From assembly GCA_020161655.1 (NCBI GenBank), contig JAIUPC010000005.1, positions 82,673 to 146,672 on the forward strand: a stretch of 64,000 nucleotides of DNA, written 5' to 3'. A program made the position numbers and the translations under genes. Each line of letters opens with the position of its first letter. The first letter of the stretch is position 1. The notes beneath the pieces are model-generated. The model made no database searches, was not told the DNA's origin, and was given only the letters and a program-made list of their open reading frames with translations. This DNA comes from Pseudomonadota bacterium (lineage in GTDB: Bacteria; Pseudomonadota; Alphaproteobacteria; Rhodobacterales; Rhodobacteraceae). Below, piece by piece: positions 17,284 to 25,901 of this stretch.

Positions 17284-17580
17284 TCACCTGTTGCCGTCGA
17301 TCCACTTCGACATCAGGCCCTTGTCGCGGAAGCATTCGTCCGGGACGGCGCGGCGCTTGATCCGGGCGAGCTTCTCGGCGAAGGCCACCTGCTTCGAGGT
17401 CGGCAGCCGGTCCATGTCTGATACTGGTTTCAGCCCAGCCTGCGCCTCAATCCAGGCACTCAGGGACCGGCAGTCCTGCTGAACCTCCCAGGGCAGAAGG
17501 GTCTGGTTGCGCAGGGCGAGGGACCGCGCATCGGCGATCTGCTTGGGTGTTGCGGGCAGGGCGTATGTGGGGCCGTCCAT
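17284..17580 (-). CDS. Small protein with two topoisomerase-tail-like repeats
   Basis: The protein has 98 residues in two related halves. The first half is TPKQIADARSLALRNQTLLP...CRSLSAWIEAQ. The second is TSKQVAFAEKLARIKRRAVP...KGLMSKWIDGN. This TxKQ...A...LP...WI pattern resembles the short repeats at the C-terminus of plasmid TopB/topoisomerase III-type proteins. No catalytic part is present, so it may be a free-standing domain gene of conjugative plasmids or a leftover tail. A second copy of its 3' end is at 16519-16590. Function is unknown. Confidence 0.5.
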   Translation of the reverse strand: MDGPTYALPATPKQIADARSLALRNQTLLPWEVQQDCRSLSAWIEAQAGLKPVSDMDRLPTSKQVAFAEKLARIKRRAVPDECFRDKGLMSKWIDGNR

Positions 17581-17757
17581 CGGGAAACTCCCTTTCTGGC
17601 TTGGCTCTTAATGGAGAGCATAACAGGAACAAAATCAAGCCAAGCGTCCGGGATGCGTCGGTTCGAGAGGGACAGGAGGGTCGGGGAAGATCATGCCTGA
17701 GGGTGCCCGAGAGAGGGCGTCTGGGCCTGATCCTGTCCCTCATTCTGGAGTTTCCCG

Positions 17758-18129
17758 ATGACCTATCTCGGCCCTGTTGCGCATTCCGTTCCTGTCTCGT
17801 CCTGTGATCCAGCGCCCGCAATCCTTGCAGTTGCTGAAGCGCTGCAGCCCAATCTGGCGCGGGGGTTCCAGATTGACGCGCTGCGTCTACGCGTCGAGAT
17901 GGAGCGCGCCTTTGGCGGCTCCGATGCCGATGGCGCCTGGGATTGGAAGCTCGCCTATGAGGCGGGCGAGGTGGCTCTGGTCCTCTTCCTGCGGAAGTTC
18001 GGCCGCGCGCTGGTGGCCCGGGCCGGCTCGCCCGCGGCGCTGCTGCCGATCCTCGCCAAAGTGGCAGGCCTCTTGCCTACGCACACCCGGCGCTCGGAAG
18101 AGATGGAGCGCTTTCAGCAGATGGCATGA
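17758..18129 (+). pseudogene. 5' fragment of a strawberry-notch-like helicase/methyltransferase gene
   Basis: The frame encodes 123 residues (FQIDALRLRVEMERAFGGSD, LLPILAKVAGLLPTHTRRSE). These match the N-terminus of the very large strawberry-notch-type plasmid proteins that carry a methyltransferase and helicase. The reading ends at ERFQQMA and a stop, just where IS110 sequence begins, so the gene was cut by that insertion and the remaining over 1000 codons are gone. TGGAG precedes ATG 17758. Confidence 0.55.
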
Positions 18130-18221
18130 CCATTCTTGGCGCTCCGGCTGACGTCCGACAGGATCGCCACAGAGTGATCGCGGTCTGCACTCTTCTTCGG
18201 TCCGCAGCCCGAGGAGATAGC

Positions 18222-18585
18222 ATGGAAGACTACAACGCCTTTGTCGGTTTGGACGTGCACAAGGACAGCATATCGGTCGCGATTGCGGATGCCGGTCGGG
18301 ACGACGAGATCCGGATGTATGGGACGATCGCCAACACGCACGACGCTGTTTCGCGCCTGATGCGCAAACTGGTGCAGCGCCACGGCAAGATCGAGGTGAC
18401 CTACGAAGCAGGTCCCTGCGGCTATGGGAATTATCGGCAACTCGCCGAGATGGGGATTGTCTGTCGGATCGTGGCGCCAAGCCATACGCCAAAGCGGCCG
18501 GGTGAACGGGTGAAGCACGACACGCGTGACGCGCTGATGCTCGCGCGCTTGCTTCGTGCAGGCGAACTTACCTTTGTGTGGGTGT
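18222..18585 (+). pseudogene. Truncated IS110-family transposase (N-terminal catalytic half)
   Basis: From ATG 18222 the product begins FVGLDVHKDSISVAIADAGR, carrying the first acidic residue of the DEDD site, and continues to KHDTRDALMLARLLRAGELT. Homology ends at FVWV, near 18585, where a truncated recombinase on the other strand starts. The C-terminal serine/transposase-20 domain is missing. The element's left end should lie near 18125, directly after the strawberry-notch fragment. Confidence 0.75.
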
Positions 18586-19606
18586 CCGTGCCGCAAGATG
18601 CGACGATCTCTTCGATGGTCAAAGCCGGAATCGTCTTTGGGACCGTGGAAAGCCGACGACGGACCCCTGACGGCACAGCCAAGAAGAGCGACGGAGCACA
18701 TAGACCTTGGCCAATCATGAAACGCAAGAATGTGCGCAGCACGGTGACCGTCATGCGGACTGAAGATCGGGAACGGTCATCACCCTGATCCAGAATGATC
18801 GGGCGGACAGCGGTCGCGGTGAAGTTCTGCGGTCCCGATCCCAGCTTCGTCAGCCAGCGATTCAACTCCTGCAGATAGCGCCGGACCGTCTCAACAGTGG
18901 CGCCGCGCTCCCGACGCAGCCATGTGGCGAAATCGGCGAAGCGTGGATCGGCCGGTGCTTCTGCAGGTCCCGCCACTGGAATCAATCCCTCGACTCTGAG
19001 AAAGACGACAAAGGCGCCGGCACCACGAAAGCGATCCTTGGTCCCCGTGGTGACAACCCGTTTGCCGCGCTTGGTCCTGATCCCGCATTGGCAGTCATGC
19101 TGGACGAACTGCTCGATCACGTCGTCTTCGATGCTGGCCGCCGTAACTCGCATTTGCAGGATACATTCGGCGAAATGGCGGGCTTGGCTCATGCGAGAGC
19201 TGTAGGTGATCTTACTATAGCCTTGGGCTGCAAGGTTCGCTGAAAAGCCTGCCAAATGCCCGCCGAGCCGGGCAACGTCGTCTGGAATGGCAACATGGCC
19301 GGTATCTTCCAGATACCGCAGAAACCTGCGGGCCTCGGCGATGCAGCTCGGGTCCCGCAGCTGCAAGGCACTGTACTGGCTGCACCGACAGCGGTGGCGC
19401 GCAAAACGATTGATGGACGCAGCATCAATATCCCTTATCGCGATATGCCGGTCGGCAGCCCACTTCAAGAGATGCCGGGCGGCGCTGAGGGCACCAGCAG
19501 ACAGGTTGGGATTCTCCGCAACGTAAGCCGAGACGAGTGCTTGGTTGGCGGGAGCCCCGGCGGCTGTCGTGCCGCCGGGGTGAGAGTTGGAGGGGGAGGT
19601 CATGTC
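18586..19606 (-). pseudogene. Tyrosine recombinase/integrase lacking its catalytic domain
   Basis: From ATG 19606 (AGAAGGA upstream) about 340 residues remain, with two SAM-like core-binding regions (GALSAARHLLKWAADRHIAI; TVETVRRYLQELNRWLTKLG). The frame reaches PALTIEEIVASC, the spot just before the catalytic domain, then runs into antisense IS110 sequence. The R-H-R-Y residues are absent, so it is inactive. It resembles large plasmid integrases of Rhizobiales and Rhodobacterales that occur in sets of two or three; no siblings are seen. Confidence 0.7.
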
Positions 19607-19667
19607 GGGGTGTCCTTCTGCGGTTGAGAGCAGAGGCATCATGATTATGCAAAGTGGAGATCCCGAA

Positions 19668-19823
19668 ATGAAACATCATATCAACGACATGAAGCGCCGC
19701 GCTCTGCATAACGCGGACGCGGCATATTACGTCGGCTCGTACCTTCAGTATTCCTTCCCGGTGCAACTCTATGAGCCCTTCACCGATGGAGAGGGCAATC
19801 TGTCCTCGCGCCCGGTGTCCTGA
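19668..19823 (+). CDS. Possible small ORF, unknown function
   Basis: 51 codons from ATG 19668 with GGAGATCC upstream. The product (MKHHINDMKRRALHNADAAY; YLQYSFPVQLYEPF) is hydrophilic with an aromatic C-terminal half. I do not recognise it. It is divergent from the recombinase fragment and may equally be chance. Confidence 0.25.
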   Translation: MKHHINDMKRRALHNADAAYYVGSYLQYSFPVQLYEPFTDGEGNLSSRPVS

Positions 19824-19868
19824 CCCTAACGGGTGCTTTCCTGTGCTGAAGTCCGGCCGACCCTTGGC

Positions 19869-20840
19869 TTAGGCCGCGTCGATGAACACCTTGGCCAGAT
19901 CGCTCAGATCCCAGTTCCCCCCGGTCAGAACCGCGCAAACCTTCTCACCCGGTCTGACCTTGATCGAACCGGCCAGCAGAGCGCCGATGCCGATCGACGC
20001 GGCCGGCTCGGCGATCAGCTTGGCGTCCGTGGCCAGCGCTCGCATGCCGGCGACGATATGCGTGTCCTCCACCAGAACGATCTCGTCGACGTATTTTTCG
20101 ATGATGGGATAGGGGTTCCGTCCCGGAACGCTGAGCCGCAGCCCGTCGGCAATGGTGTCCAGGAGCGGCAACGAGGTGCGCTCCTTGTTGATGCGGCTGT
20201 GAAAGTACTTCGGGGTCAGCGCCGGCTCGGCACCGATGACCCGGACCGAGGGCTTCAATTCCTTGATCGCCGTGGCGATGCCCGAGATGAGACCTCCGCC
20301 GCCCAGCGGCACGATGACGGTATTGACGTCTTCGAGGTCATCGAGGATTTCGCAGCCGATGGTGCCCTGGCCGGCCATGACCCGCGGATCTTCGAAGCCG
20401 TGAATCACCGCATAATTCTTTTCTTGCGCGATCTCGTAGACCTTCTTCCAGCGGGCGGCATTGTCGCCGTCGAACATGATGACTTCGGCGCCCAAAGCCC
20501 TGGTATTGGCGATCTTGAGCTTCGGTGTGGTCACTGGCAGCACAAGGGCCACCTTCACGCCCAGCATTCGCGCGGCATAGGACAGCCCCTGCGCGTGATT
20601 GCCCGAGGACGAGGAAATGATCCCGTTGGCGATCTGGTCCCGCGGCAGCTGGAGCGCCGTGTTCAATGCACCGCGAATTTTGAAGGCGCCGGTGATCTGC
20701 AGGGTTTCGGGCTTGAGATACAGCTGGCAGCCGACGGCGCTCTCGATCTTGTCGGCGCGCAGCAGCGGGGTGTGGCGGATATGCGGGCGCAGCCGCGCGC
20801 GCGCGTCGAGGATATCCTGCAGGGTCGGGTGGTCGTACAT
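19869..20840 (-). CDS. PLP-dependent threonine/3-hydroxyaspartate dehydratase family (EutB/BhcB-like)
   Basis: The protein has 323 residues from ATG 20840 (GGAAGAAGCAA upstream). Fold-type II motifs are the PLP lysine region ITGAFKIRGALN, the substrate loop SSSSGNHAQG and the phosphate cradle VPLGGGGLISG. It lies next to an ornithine-cyclodeaminase-like gene. That pair recalls EutB-EutC of ectoine degradation and BhcB-BhcD of the beta-hydroxyaspartate cycle, where 3-hydroxyaspartate is dehydrated to iminosuccinate and then reduced to aspartate. Other genes of those pathways are absent, so the substrate is open. Confidence 0.75.
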   Translation of the reverse strand: MYDHPTLQDILDARARLRPHIRHTPLLRADKIESAVGCQLYLKPETLQITGAFKIRGALNTALQLPRDQIANGIISSSSGNHAQGLSYAARMLGVKVALVLPVTTPKLKIANTRALGAEVIMFDGDNAARWKKVYEIAQEKNYAVIHGFEDPRVMAGQGTIGCEILDDLEDVNTVIVPLGGGGLISGIATAIKELKPSVRVIGAEPALTPKYFHSRINKERTSLPLLDTIADGLRLSVPGRNPYPIIEKYVDEIVLVEDTHIVAGMRALATDAKLIAEPAASIGIGALLAGSIKVRPGEKVCAVLTGGNWDLSDLAKVFIDAA

Positions 20841-20940
20841 TTGCTTCTTCCTTGTGGCTTCCACGTCGGCAATGTTTGACCGCGCGTGGAGGATGTTCAT
20901 CGACGGCTCAATCTGGGTTCATGCCCTTGAGATCGGCAGT

Positions 20941-21948
20941 TCAGCCCAACGGCACCAGTTCGAGGAAATCGAAAAAGGTCCCTAGCTTCTGCTCCAACGC
21001 GTTGCGGTAGATCTTTCCGGCCGTCGTGTTGTCCTGAATCGCCATACCGGTAGAATCGAAGATGGTCACCTCGGCATCGGTCTCCCGGCCTGGCTTCCTG
21101 CCCAGCAATATCTCTCCGATCTCCGCATGAATGGCGGCGCGGGTGAGGATGCCTTCGCGCAGCGGATGCTGCGTCTCGCCCTTTTCGGCGCATTGCGACA
21201 GCGAATCGACGACAACCTTGGCCTGTCGGAAAGTCTCGGGGTCCAGTTCCTGCTTGCCCTTCTGGTCGGCGCCGATCGCGATGATATGCGTGCCGGGCCG
21301 GACCCAGCGGGCCTCGATTACCGGCCCGCTGCCTCGGGTGGTAGTGATGACGATGTCGGCCTGCGCGACCGCGGCCTGGATCGATTCTGCCAGCACCACC
21401 GGAATGCCGAGTTCGGCCTCGATGTCCGCCTTGAAGCGTGCCTGCGCCTGCGGGATGCGATCCGAGGCGTGGATGACCTCGATTTCCATCACCTCGCGGA
21501 TCGCCCGGATCTGCATCCGCGCCTGATTGCCTGTGCCGATCGAGGCCAGGCTGCGGGCATCCTTGCGCGCCAGCGCCTTGACCGAGACGGCACCGGCGGC
21601 GCCGGTCCTGAGGCCCGTGATCAGACTCCCCTCCATGACGCAGGCCAGGGCACCGCTTCGGGCGTCGAACAGAAGGATCGTGCCCATGCCGTTGGGCACG
21701 CCGTACTGGGCCGGATTGTCGGTGAAACCGCCCGACGAAGCCTTCATCGAGATCAGGCCGCCCGATTTGTGATGGCTGAGCTTGAAATCGATCTCCGCGG
21801 AAGAGGGTTCGAGATGGAGGCCGGTGTAACCGGGCTGCTCGACTTGATCGCTGTTGAAGGCCCGATATGCCTCCTCGACCGCGCCGATGACGTCCGTCAG
21901 GCGGATCAGCCGGCTCACTTCGTCCTTCTTCAGCAGCAAGGTTTTCAT
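20941..21948 (-). CDS. Ornithine cyclodeaminase/mu-crystallin family (EutC/BhcD-like imino acid reductase)
   Basis: The protein has 335 residues. The NAD(P)-binding motif is [17 protein letters not shown], preceded by [20 protein letters not shown]. The family deaminates ornithine or reduces cyclic imines and iminosuccinate. It is 100 bp upstream of the dehydratase gene on the same strand, so the two probably share a transcript. Together they would turn a 3-hydroxy amino acid into an imine and then into an amino acid. The start at 21948 is preferred over 21957, three codons earlier. Confidence 0.8.
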   Translation of the reverse strand: MKTLLLKKDEVSRLIRLTDVIGAVEEAYRAFNSDQVEQPGYTGLHLEPSSAEIDFKLSHHKSGGLISMKASSGGFTDNPAQYGVPNGMGTILLFDARSGALACVMEGSLITGLRTGAAGAVSVKALARKDARSLASIGTGNQARMQIRAIREVMEIEVIHASDRIPQAQARFKADIEAELGIPVVLAESIQAAVAQADIVITTTRGSGPVIEARWVRPGTHIIAIGADQKGKQELDPETFRQAKVVVDSLSQCAEKGETQHPLREGILTRAAIHAEIGEILLGRKPGRETDAEVTIFDSTGMAIQDNTTAGKIYRNALEQKLGTFFDFLELVPLG

Positions 21949-22265
21949 CTGCAGCATCTCTCTGTCATTTGCTTTTCCGCCGCGCCCCCGCCACCGGTGA
22001 CACGTGTCAATGTGCGTCGCACCCGTCCAGACCTATCTTGGCCTGCCCCCGGCAGGAGAACAGCGTCAAACCCATCCCGCCCGCAGCACGATCAACTGAA
22101 GGTCACGACTGGACAGGCACGAAATTTCTATGGATTGCGCAGATCGTCCCCGATGACGTGTAGCAGGGGCGACCGAACGGTGAGGGTGCAAGGTTTCAAG
22201 GACTTCAGTAGCAGGCAAACTCCGGCCGAAACGGCCTCGGGCGGGCCCTCGGTAGCAGCCGCCCG
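21949..22265. other. Intergenic region before the EutC-like gene, with a 12-bp palindrome
   Basis: No gene is supported in these 317 bp. The promoter for the dehydratase/reductase pair should be here. TGACACGTGTCA at 21998-22009 is a perfect palindrome 50 bp before the start and is a candidate regulator site. Confidence 0.4.
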
Positions 22266-22943
22266 TCAACGCGGGTTGAGCAATTTGATCTGCAGGTCTT
22301 CCCAGTGTTCCTGGAACGCATCGCGCGCGGTGTCGTAGTGGCGGCTTTTCAGGCTGTTGATGAGCCGCTTATGCTCATCGGCCATTTCTTCGGCAGTGCC
22401 ATAAAAGCCCTGCCGCTGCACGAGGAGCAGCTCGATTTCGCCTTCCAGGCCGGCATAGGTGCGCTTCAGCCGGGCGCTGCCGCTTGCGGCGATTATGGCG
22501 CGGTGGAAGTCTCGGTCCGCCGTAACCAGCATCGATCTTTCAGCGGCGAGGGTCGAGGCATGCATGAGCGCGACCGCCTCGATCGCCGCTGGCGGGATGA
22601 TTCCGGTCAGCACGATCATACGGATGGCCTCGCCCTCGATGGCACCCCGCACACGGGTGATGTCGACGATGTCGTCGGGGCCGAATTCCGGCAGCACGAA
22701 GCCCCGGTTCGGGATCTGGCGCAGTAGGCCCTGGGTGACCAGGATCTGGGCGGCGGTGCGGAAGGTGTGTCTGGACGTCGAATGCTCTTCGCACATCTTG
22801 GCGTCGCGAAGGAATTCGCCGGGCTGGAAGTCGCCGGACAGGATGCGCCGTCGCAAGGCGCGCGTCAGTAGATCCACCGCGCTGAGGGGGGCTGTCTCGG
22901 CATCCGTCTCGTTGTGTGCGGCTTGTGTCACGGCGTGCGGCAT
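22266..22943 (-). CDS. GntR-family transcriptional regulator (FadR/FCD type)
   Basis: The protein has 225 residues. An N-terminal winged helix spans about residues 20-85 (LTRALRRRILSGDFQPGEFL; LLRQIPNRGFVLPEF). An all-helical FCD ligand domain follows (DIVDITRVRGAIEGEAIRMI; DRDFHRAIIAASGS) with the usual metal-binding His/Asp positions. It sits between the two halves of the catabolic cluster and likely controls both. Candidate operators are at 25529 and 25749. Confidence 0.8.
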   Translation of the reverse strand: MPHAVTQAAHNETDAETAPLSAVDLLTRALRRRILSGDFQPGEFLRDAKMCEEHSTSRHTFRTAAQILVTQGLLRQIPNRGFVLPEFGPDDIVDITRVRGAIEGEAIRMIVLTGIIPPAAIEAVALMHASTLAAERSMLVTADRDFHRAIIAASGSARLKRTYAGLEGEIELLLVQRQGFYGTAEEMADEHKRLINSLKSRHYDTARDAFQEHWEDLQIKLLNPR

Positions 22944-23035
22944 GGCTCGGCATAGGTCGTTGATTATGCAGCTACGCCACAGGCAGCAGCGCAGGGCAAG
23001 GGTGAAGGCGCGCCGGTCGACGCTCTGCGCCCGAT

Positions 23036-24394
23036 CTAGACCTGCACGGCACGCAGCGCCGCGTCGACGCCTTCCAGCAGGCGGGCCGCGTTGGCCGAGG
23101 TAAAGACCAGCGGCGGCCGGATCTTCAGGATATGGGCATCCGCCCCGGTCGCGGAAATTAGGATGCGCCGGTCACGCAGGGCGTTGACGGCTGCCAGCGC
23201 ACGGTCCATGTCCGGCACCTTCCGGTCGCGGTCCTTGACCAGTTCCACGGCGAAATAGAGGCCAGCCCCGCGAACGTCGCCCACGAATTCGTATTTCTTC
23301 TGCAGGGCGCGCAGGCCGTCGAGAATTTCGCCGCCGACCTTGGCAGCGTTTTCCATCAACCCCTCGTCACGGATCGAGTCGAGCACGGCTTGCGCCGCGG
23401 CAACGGCGACGGAATTGCCGCCGAAGGTGTTGAAATAGCGCATGGTTGCGCCGAACTCGGCCACGAGGTCCGGTCGGACCACTAGGCCCGCGACCGGATA
23501 GCCATTGCCCATCGGCTTGCCCAGGGTCACAATGTCCGGCTCGACCTTGTGGCGCGCGTGACCCCAGAGATGGGTGCCGGTGCGTCCGAACCCCGATTGC
23601 ACCTCATCTGCGATGAAGAGGCCGCCCGCCTTGCGCACCACCTCGGCCACCGGCACCAGCACGTCGGTGGGATCGGTGTAGAGACCATCAGACGAGAAGA
23701 CAGAATCGACGATGAAGGCGGCCAGACCGCCGCCGTGGCGCTCCAGATCAGCGATCTGGCGCGCGACATCTTCCGCCATCCGCCGACCGATTTCCGCGAC
23801 CGGAAGGCGGTAGGAATCCGGTGCCGCGACGGTGCGGAGATAGGGATCGAGCGCCGATTTCTTGCCCAGCGATGGCGAGATCGCCGCCACCGCGCCGCTG
23901 TTGCCGTGATAGGCTTCGGACGTGACGATAACGCCGGTCTTTCCGGTATAGTAACGCGCCACGCGCAGGGCCAGGTCGTTGGCTTCCGATCCACTGCAGG
24001 TGAACATCGCGCAGCCGTTCCGCCCGAGTTCGCCGCCGAAGGTGCCGATCAGCGCTTCGGCATAATCCAGCAGCGGCTCTTGCATGTAGCGCGTGTGGGT
24101 GCACAGCGTCTCAAGCTGCCGCCGGATCGCCGCGACGACACGCGGATGGGCGTGTCCCAGTGATACCACGTTGTTGTAGGCGTCGAGATATTCATTGCCA
24201 TGCTTGTCATAAAGAAAGACCCCCTTGGCACGGGATATCTGCACCGGCGACTTGTAGAACAGCCGGTACCCCGGGCCGAGCAGCCTTTGCCGCCGGGCGA
24301 TATGCGCCTGGTCTTCGCTGGCGAGATCGGCCGCGTCCTGCGGGTTGAAGCCATTCGCCATGTCGCCACGGAATCCCTTGGGCAGAGTTGTCAT
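23036..24394 (-). CDS. Class III PLP enzyme (aminotransferase or phospho-lyase, AGXT2L-like)
   Basis: The protein has 452 residues from ATG 24394; the frame is open to 24529. Class III motifs include YLDAYNNVVSLGHAHPRVVA, CSGSEANDLALRVAR, FIADEVQSGFGRTG and the PLP lysine TLGKPMGNGYPVAG. Directly upstream and 11 bp away is an APH-type kinase gene. Kinase plus class III enzyme is the architecture of hydroxylysine or ethanolamine breakdown (HYKK with AGXT2L phospho-lyases, sometimes fused in bacteria). A true transaminase is the alternative. Confidence 0.8.
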   Translation of the reverse strand: MTTLPKGFRGDMANGFNPQDAADLASEDQAHIARRQRLLGPGYRLFYKSPVQISRAKGVFLYDKHGNEYLDAYNNVVSLGHAHPRVVAAIRRQLETLCTHTRYMQEPLLDYAEALIGTFGGELGRNGCAMFTCSGSEANDLALRVARYYTGKTGVIVTSEAYHGNSGAVAAISPSLGKKSALDPYLRTVAAPDSYRLPVAEIGRRMAEDVARQIADLERHGGGLAAFIVDSVFSSDGLYTDPTDVLVPVAEVVRKAGGLFIADEVQSGFGRTGTHLWGHARHKVEPDIVTLGKPMGNGYPVAGLVVRPDLVAEFGATMRYFNTFGGNSVAVAAAQAVLDSIRDEGLMENAAKVGGEILDGLRALQKKYEFVGDVRGAGLYFAVELVKDRDRKVPDMDRALAAVNALRDRRILISATGADAHILKIRPPLVFTSANAARLLEGVDAALRAVQV

Positions 24395-24405
24395 TTCGGT
24401 TCCTA

Positions 24406-25464
24406 TCAGGTCAGGAGTTCGGAAATTTGCGCGGTCGAAAGCGAATGGAACCACGCAAGGTGGGCCCATCCGGTCCCGGTGTGGCGCAGGATGTAGCGGC
24501 TGTTCTGGGGAAAGATTTCGGCCCGCCATGAGGTCAGCAGTGCCCGGACAGCGAGCCGACCCATGGCGAGGAAGGGCATCAGGCGAAGCTCCTCGTCGGT
24601 CAGGTCGGCGTGGCGGAGATAGCCGCGCAGAACATCGCGCGGTTCGTCGAACAGATCGCGCCGGTTGTCTTCGATGATCTTGGGCATCTGGTTCATCAGC
24701 GCGGTCGAGACGTCGACGGCGATGGCAGTGCGGACCGCGTCGCCGAAATCGATGACGCCGGTCAGGAAACCCGGGCTAGTGTGATCCACGACCAGGTTCG
24801 AGGTGTTGAAATCGTTGTGCAGCACTTGCCGTCGGCACAGGTCCAGACGCGGCTTGATTTCGGCAAAGCGCTCCAGCGCGCGGACAGTCCAGGCCCGCTT
24901 TGGGCCCTCGGGAATGAAGCGCGCCAAATCGGCAAGTTCGAGCAGATGGGTGACATCCCAGGCCAGCACCCGGTCGTCGGCCGGATGCGAAAAATCAGCC
25001 ATGGCAAGACGCAGCCTGGCCAGCACCTCGCCGATCCGTTCGCGCTGAGGGGCGGTTGATGTCGTCCGGTCGAGCGGCGTTCCGGGCAGGAAGCTGATGA
25101 GCCGCGCAACGCGCCGCTCGCCAGCGCGGGTGGTGACGAGGGGCAGATCCGCGCCGAGGAGGGCGCGATGGGCCCGGGGGATGGGCAGATCAGGCGCGCG
25201 CGCTTCGAGATGACGCAAGAGCGCGACCTGGAATTCTAGCTCCTGAATCCGCTCGGAGGGATGGGCGATCTTCAGCACGAACTTGCCCCGCGCCGCGCCG
25301 TCGAGGAGGAATGTGTCGTCCTTCTCGGTGTCGAAGCGCGTTGCTGTGCCCGGCAGGTCATAGAACCGCGCGGCGATGTGTTCGGCTTCGGCGGCGCCCA
25401 CCGGGCGACAAGCCTCGGAAAGCTCGGCGGCGGGGGCAGGCCCGGACGGACGATTATGACCCAT
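24406..25464 (-). CDS. Aminoglycoside-phosphotransferase-fold small-molecule kinase (hydroxylysine-kinase-like)
   Basis: The protein has 352 residues. The catalytic loop is VLHNDFNTSNLVVD (Brenner-type HxDxxxxN) and the metal site is GVIDFGDAVRTA. FVLKIAHPSE holds the ATP-binding lysine. Substrates in this family are amino alcohols, aminoglycosides, homoserine or hydroxylysine. The ATG at 25464 is the first gene of the minus operon kinase-PLP enzyme-gntR. Resistance to an antibiotic is unlikely because the partners are catabolic. Confidence 0.8.
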   Translation of the reverse strand: MGHNRPSGPAPAAELSEACRPVGAAEAEHIAARFYDLPGTATRFDTEKDDTFLLDGAARGKFVLKIAHPSERIQELEFQVALLRHLEARAPDLPIPRAHRALLGADLPLVTTRAGERRVARLISFLPGTPLDRTTSTAPQRERIGEVLARLRLAMADFSHPADDRVLAWDVTHLLELADLARFIPEGPKRAWTVRALERFAEIKPRLDLCRRQVLHNDFNTSNLVVDHTSPGFLTGVIDFGDAVRTAIAVDVSTALMNQMPKIIEDNRRDLFDEPRDVLRGYLRHADLTDEELRLMPFLAMGRLAVRALLTSWRAEIFPQNSRYILRHTGTGWAHLAWFHSLSTAQISELLT

Positions 25465-25528
25465 TTCAAACCCGAATCAAAGGCTACCCCAAGGCCGGCA
25501 GCGGCATGGGTTTACCTAACTCACACTG

Positions 25529-25544
25529 CATAATTGTCCAACAA
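25529..25544. promoter_or_regulatory. Candidate GntR operator, copy 1
   Basis: CATAATTGT-N3-ACAA, with a TTGT/ACAA inverted core, 65 bp before the kinase ATG. The same 9-bp left part and the same spacing recur at 25749. Assignment to the cluster's GntR protein is inference. Confidence 0.5.
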
Positions 25545-25748
25545 GTCTTTTTTGCGGTCGAGATGTTCCGCTTTCGACGCCGGGCCAACCGTATCAAGCG
25601 CCCTTGCGAATTTGGATGGGCATTTCCGCTAAACCAAGGCTTTTTCGGATAAAACCGGAAACTATTGCAAGGTATTGCACGAAAGATCCCTATGCTGCCG
25701 TCCCTCGTCGCGCCAAAACTGCAGCCTGCCCACGCCAGGGGCGTATGC

Positions 25749-25764
25749 CATAATTGTTGTACAA
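25749..25764. promoter_or_regulatory. Candidate GntR operator, copy 2
   Basis: CATAATTGT-TGT-ACAA, extending to a perfect ATTGT/ACAAT pair (25753-25765). It lies 137 bp before the HAD gene and 220 bp from copy 1, suggesting that one site serves each divergent promoter. Confidence 0.5.
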
Positions 25765-25901
25765 TACATTGACGACGCCGCAGCACTGTGCTTTCTAGCT
25801 CAAACGGGCCGGGCTGCAGAAGGCAAGCTGCGGTGTTCCGTCGGTCATGGCTGGCCCTGTGCTGCCGCGCCATGTCATGAAACCTAGAAGGACTACATGC
25901 C

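Larger units (their letters stand above)
25465..25901. other. Divergent control region of the kinase and HAD genes
   Basis: The 437-bp region between two divergent genes has no credible ORF. It holds both copies of the candidate GntR operator (25529 and 25749), is markedly more AT-rich than its surroundings, and must contain the two promoters. Confidence 0.55.

Noticed and set aside
19869-21948. Ectoine utilisation or complete beta-hydroxyaspartate cycle
   Set aside because: EutD/EutE-type hydrolases, ectoine transporter, and BhcA/BhcC homologs are all missing.
24406-25464. Aminoglycoside resistance kinase
   Set aside because: Same fold, but operon with a class III PLP enzyme and GntR regulator points to catabolism.
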